From assembly GCA_016936035.1 (NCBI GenBank), contig JAFGPU010000354.1, positions 1-6,424 on the forward strand: 6,424 bases of DNA, read 5' to 3'. Positions within the stretch are counted from its first letter, which is position 1, and each line of letters opens with the position of its first letter. The notes beneath the pieces are model-generated. The model made no database searches and was not told the origin of the DNA. It was given only the letters and a program-made list of their open reading frames with translations. The stretch comes from Acidimicrobiales bacterium. Lineage in GTDB: Bacteria; Actinomycetota; Acidimicrobiia; Acidimicrobiales; VFJN01. Positions 5,702 to 6,424 of the stretch are shown in pieces. The position numbers and the translations under genes are program-made.

Positions 5702-6415
5702 ATGACCGACGAGACCTCCCTCACTGCCGCCCCCACGCCGCTCCGGCACCGTCCCCGCCCCGACCGCTGGCCGGCCGCCGTCCTGTGGGACATGGACGGC
5801 ACCCTCGTCGACACCGAGCCGTACTGGATCCGCGCCGAGACCGAGCTGGTCGCCGACCACGGCGGCACCTGGACCCGGGACGACGCGCTCGCGCTGGTCG
5901 GCCTCGACCTGCTCGACGCCGCGGCCCACCTCCAGCGCGTCGGCGGTGTCGACATGGCGGCGACCGACATCGTCACCAGCATGATGGAGCGGGTCATCGA
6001 GCAGATGGCCGACGACCCGCCCTGGCGGCCCGGGGCGCTCGACCTGCTGGGGGCGCTGGTCGACGAGGGCGTCCCCTGTGCCCTGGTCACGATGTCGTGG
6101 CGCCGGTTGGCCGGCGCCGTCGTCGACCTCCTCCCGCCCGGCACGTTCGCGGCGGTGGTCGCCGGTGACGACGTCGAGCGGGGCAAGCCCCACCCCGACC
6201 CGTACCTGGCGGCGGCAGCGCGACTCGACGTCGACCCAGGTGGCTGCATCGCGATCGAGGACTCGCCCACGGGCGCCCGCTCGGCGCGGGCTGCGGGCTG
6301 CGTCGTGCTGGCGGTGCCGCACGTCGTCGAGGTGCCCGCGACGCTGACCGACGCGGTCGTGCCGTCGCTGACGGCGGTGGACGTGCCCATGCTGCGACGC
6401 CTGCTGCCCGCCTGA
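5702..6415 (+). CDS. HAD-superfamily phosphatase (subfamily IA, beta-phosphoglucomutase-like)
   Basis: This 237-residue protein carries all four HAD motifs in order: DMDGT (30-34) with nucleophile Asp30 and acid/base Asp32; Thr130 in LVTMS; Lys162 in RGKPHPDPYL; and the metal-binding EDSPTG (186-191). Between motifs I and II is a helical cap of about 70 residues (TEPYW to the PPWRPGA region), so it is subfamily IA. The DTEPYW and EDSPTG signatures are like those of small-molecule phosphatases and beta-phosphoglucomutases. It should hydrolyse, or less likely isomerise, a phosphorylated metabolite in the cytosol with Mg2+. The substrate is not predictable. About 22 residues rich in Pro and Arg precede the first beta strand; a later start is not available before the motif, so ATG 5702 is kept although its Shine-Dalgarno is weak. 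It probably has its own promoter (5660-5665). Only nine bases follow its stop in the window. Confidence 0.9.
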   Translation: MTDETSLTAAPTPLRHRPRPDRWPAAVLWDMDGTLVDTEPYWIRAETELVADHGGTWTRDDALALVGLDLLDAAAHLQRVGGVDMAATDIVTSMMERVIEQMADDPPWRPGALDLLGALVDEGVPCALVTMSWRRLAGAVVDLLPPGTFAAVVAGDDVERGKPHPDPYLAAAARLDVDPGGCIAIEDSPTGARSARAAGCVVLAVPHVVEVPATLTDAVVPSLTAVDVPMLRRLLPA

Positions 6416-6424
6416 CCACGCCGG

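Noticed and set aside
4967..6322. 451-codon open frame on the minus strand
   Set aside because: It is antisense to the SDR and HAD genes, whose catalytic motifs are intact; its translation is Gly/Arg/Val-rich shadow sequence.

Overview
The window is very GC-rich (about 70% or more by eye). Its genes have GC-saturated third codon positions, use GTG as well as ATG starts, and often lack a clear ribosome binding site. With a Rv2161c-type F420-dependent luciferase-like oxidoreductase and an actinobacterial-style SDR, this points to a chromosomal segment of a high-GC actinomycete. An Acidimicrobiia-like lineage is possible, but the sequence does not prove it. I see no rRNA, tRNA, CRISPR array, insertion sequence, integrase or phage gene.

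Layout. On the minus strand, 1-693 is the N-terminal four fifths of a glucose-1-phosphate thymidylyltransferase (RmlA); its 3' end lies outside the window. Upstream of it is a SpoU/TrmH-type RNA methyltransferase (834-1658, minus). This is divergent from a zinc-free quinone oxidoreductase (1726-2697, plus), with a 12-bp palindrome in the short gap. The oxidoreductase converges on a TauE/SafE-type permease (2788-3522, minus). The convergence zone holds three tandem 36-bp copies of the oxidoreductase's own 3' end and an inverted repeat that contains the permease stop codon. The permease follows an F420-dependent LLM oxidoreductase (3605-4480, minus), probably in one operon. A 147-bp divergent region with two perfect palindromes separates that operon from an MFE-2/HSD17B4-like short-chain dehydrogenase (4628-5551, plus). 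After a 150-bp gap holding what looks like a relic of a gene 3' end and a candidate promoter comes a HAD-family phosphatase (5702-6415, plus).

How the genes relate. They do not form one recognisable pathway. RmlA serves dTDP-sugar and cell-envelope synthesis, the methyltransferase acts on RNA, and the rest are redox or phosphatase housekeeping and catabolic enzymes. The only suggestive functional pairing is the LLM oxidoreductase with the TauE/SafE permease. Because that enzyme superfamily includes desulfonating monooxygenases and the permease family includes sulfite and sulfonate exporters, a link to organosulfur metabolism is possible but unproven.

No clearly new biological system is visible. 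The items most worth a second look are the 36-bp repeats made from a coding tail plus stop codon, the shared terminator region, the palindromes in the divergent promoters, and the in-frame coding-like relic after the SDR.
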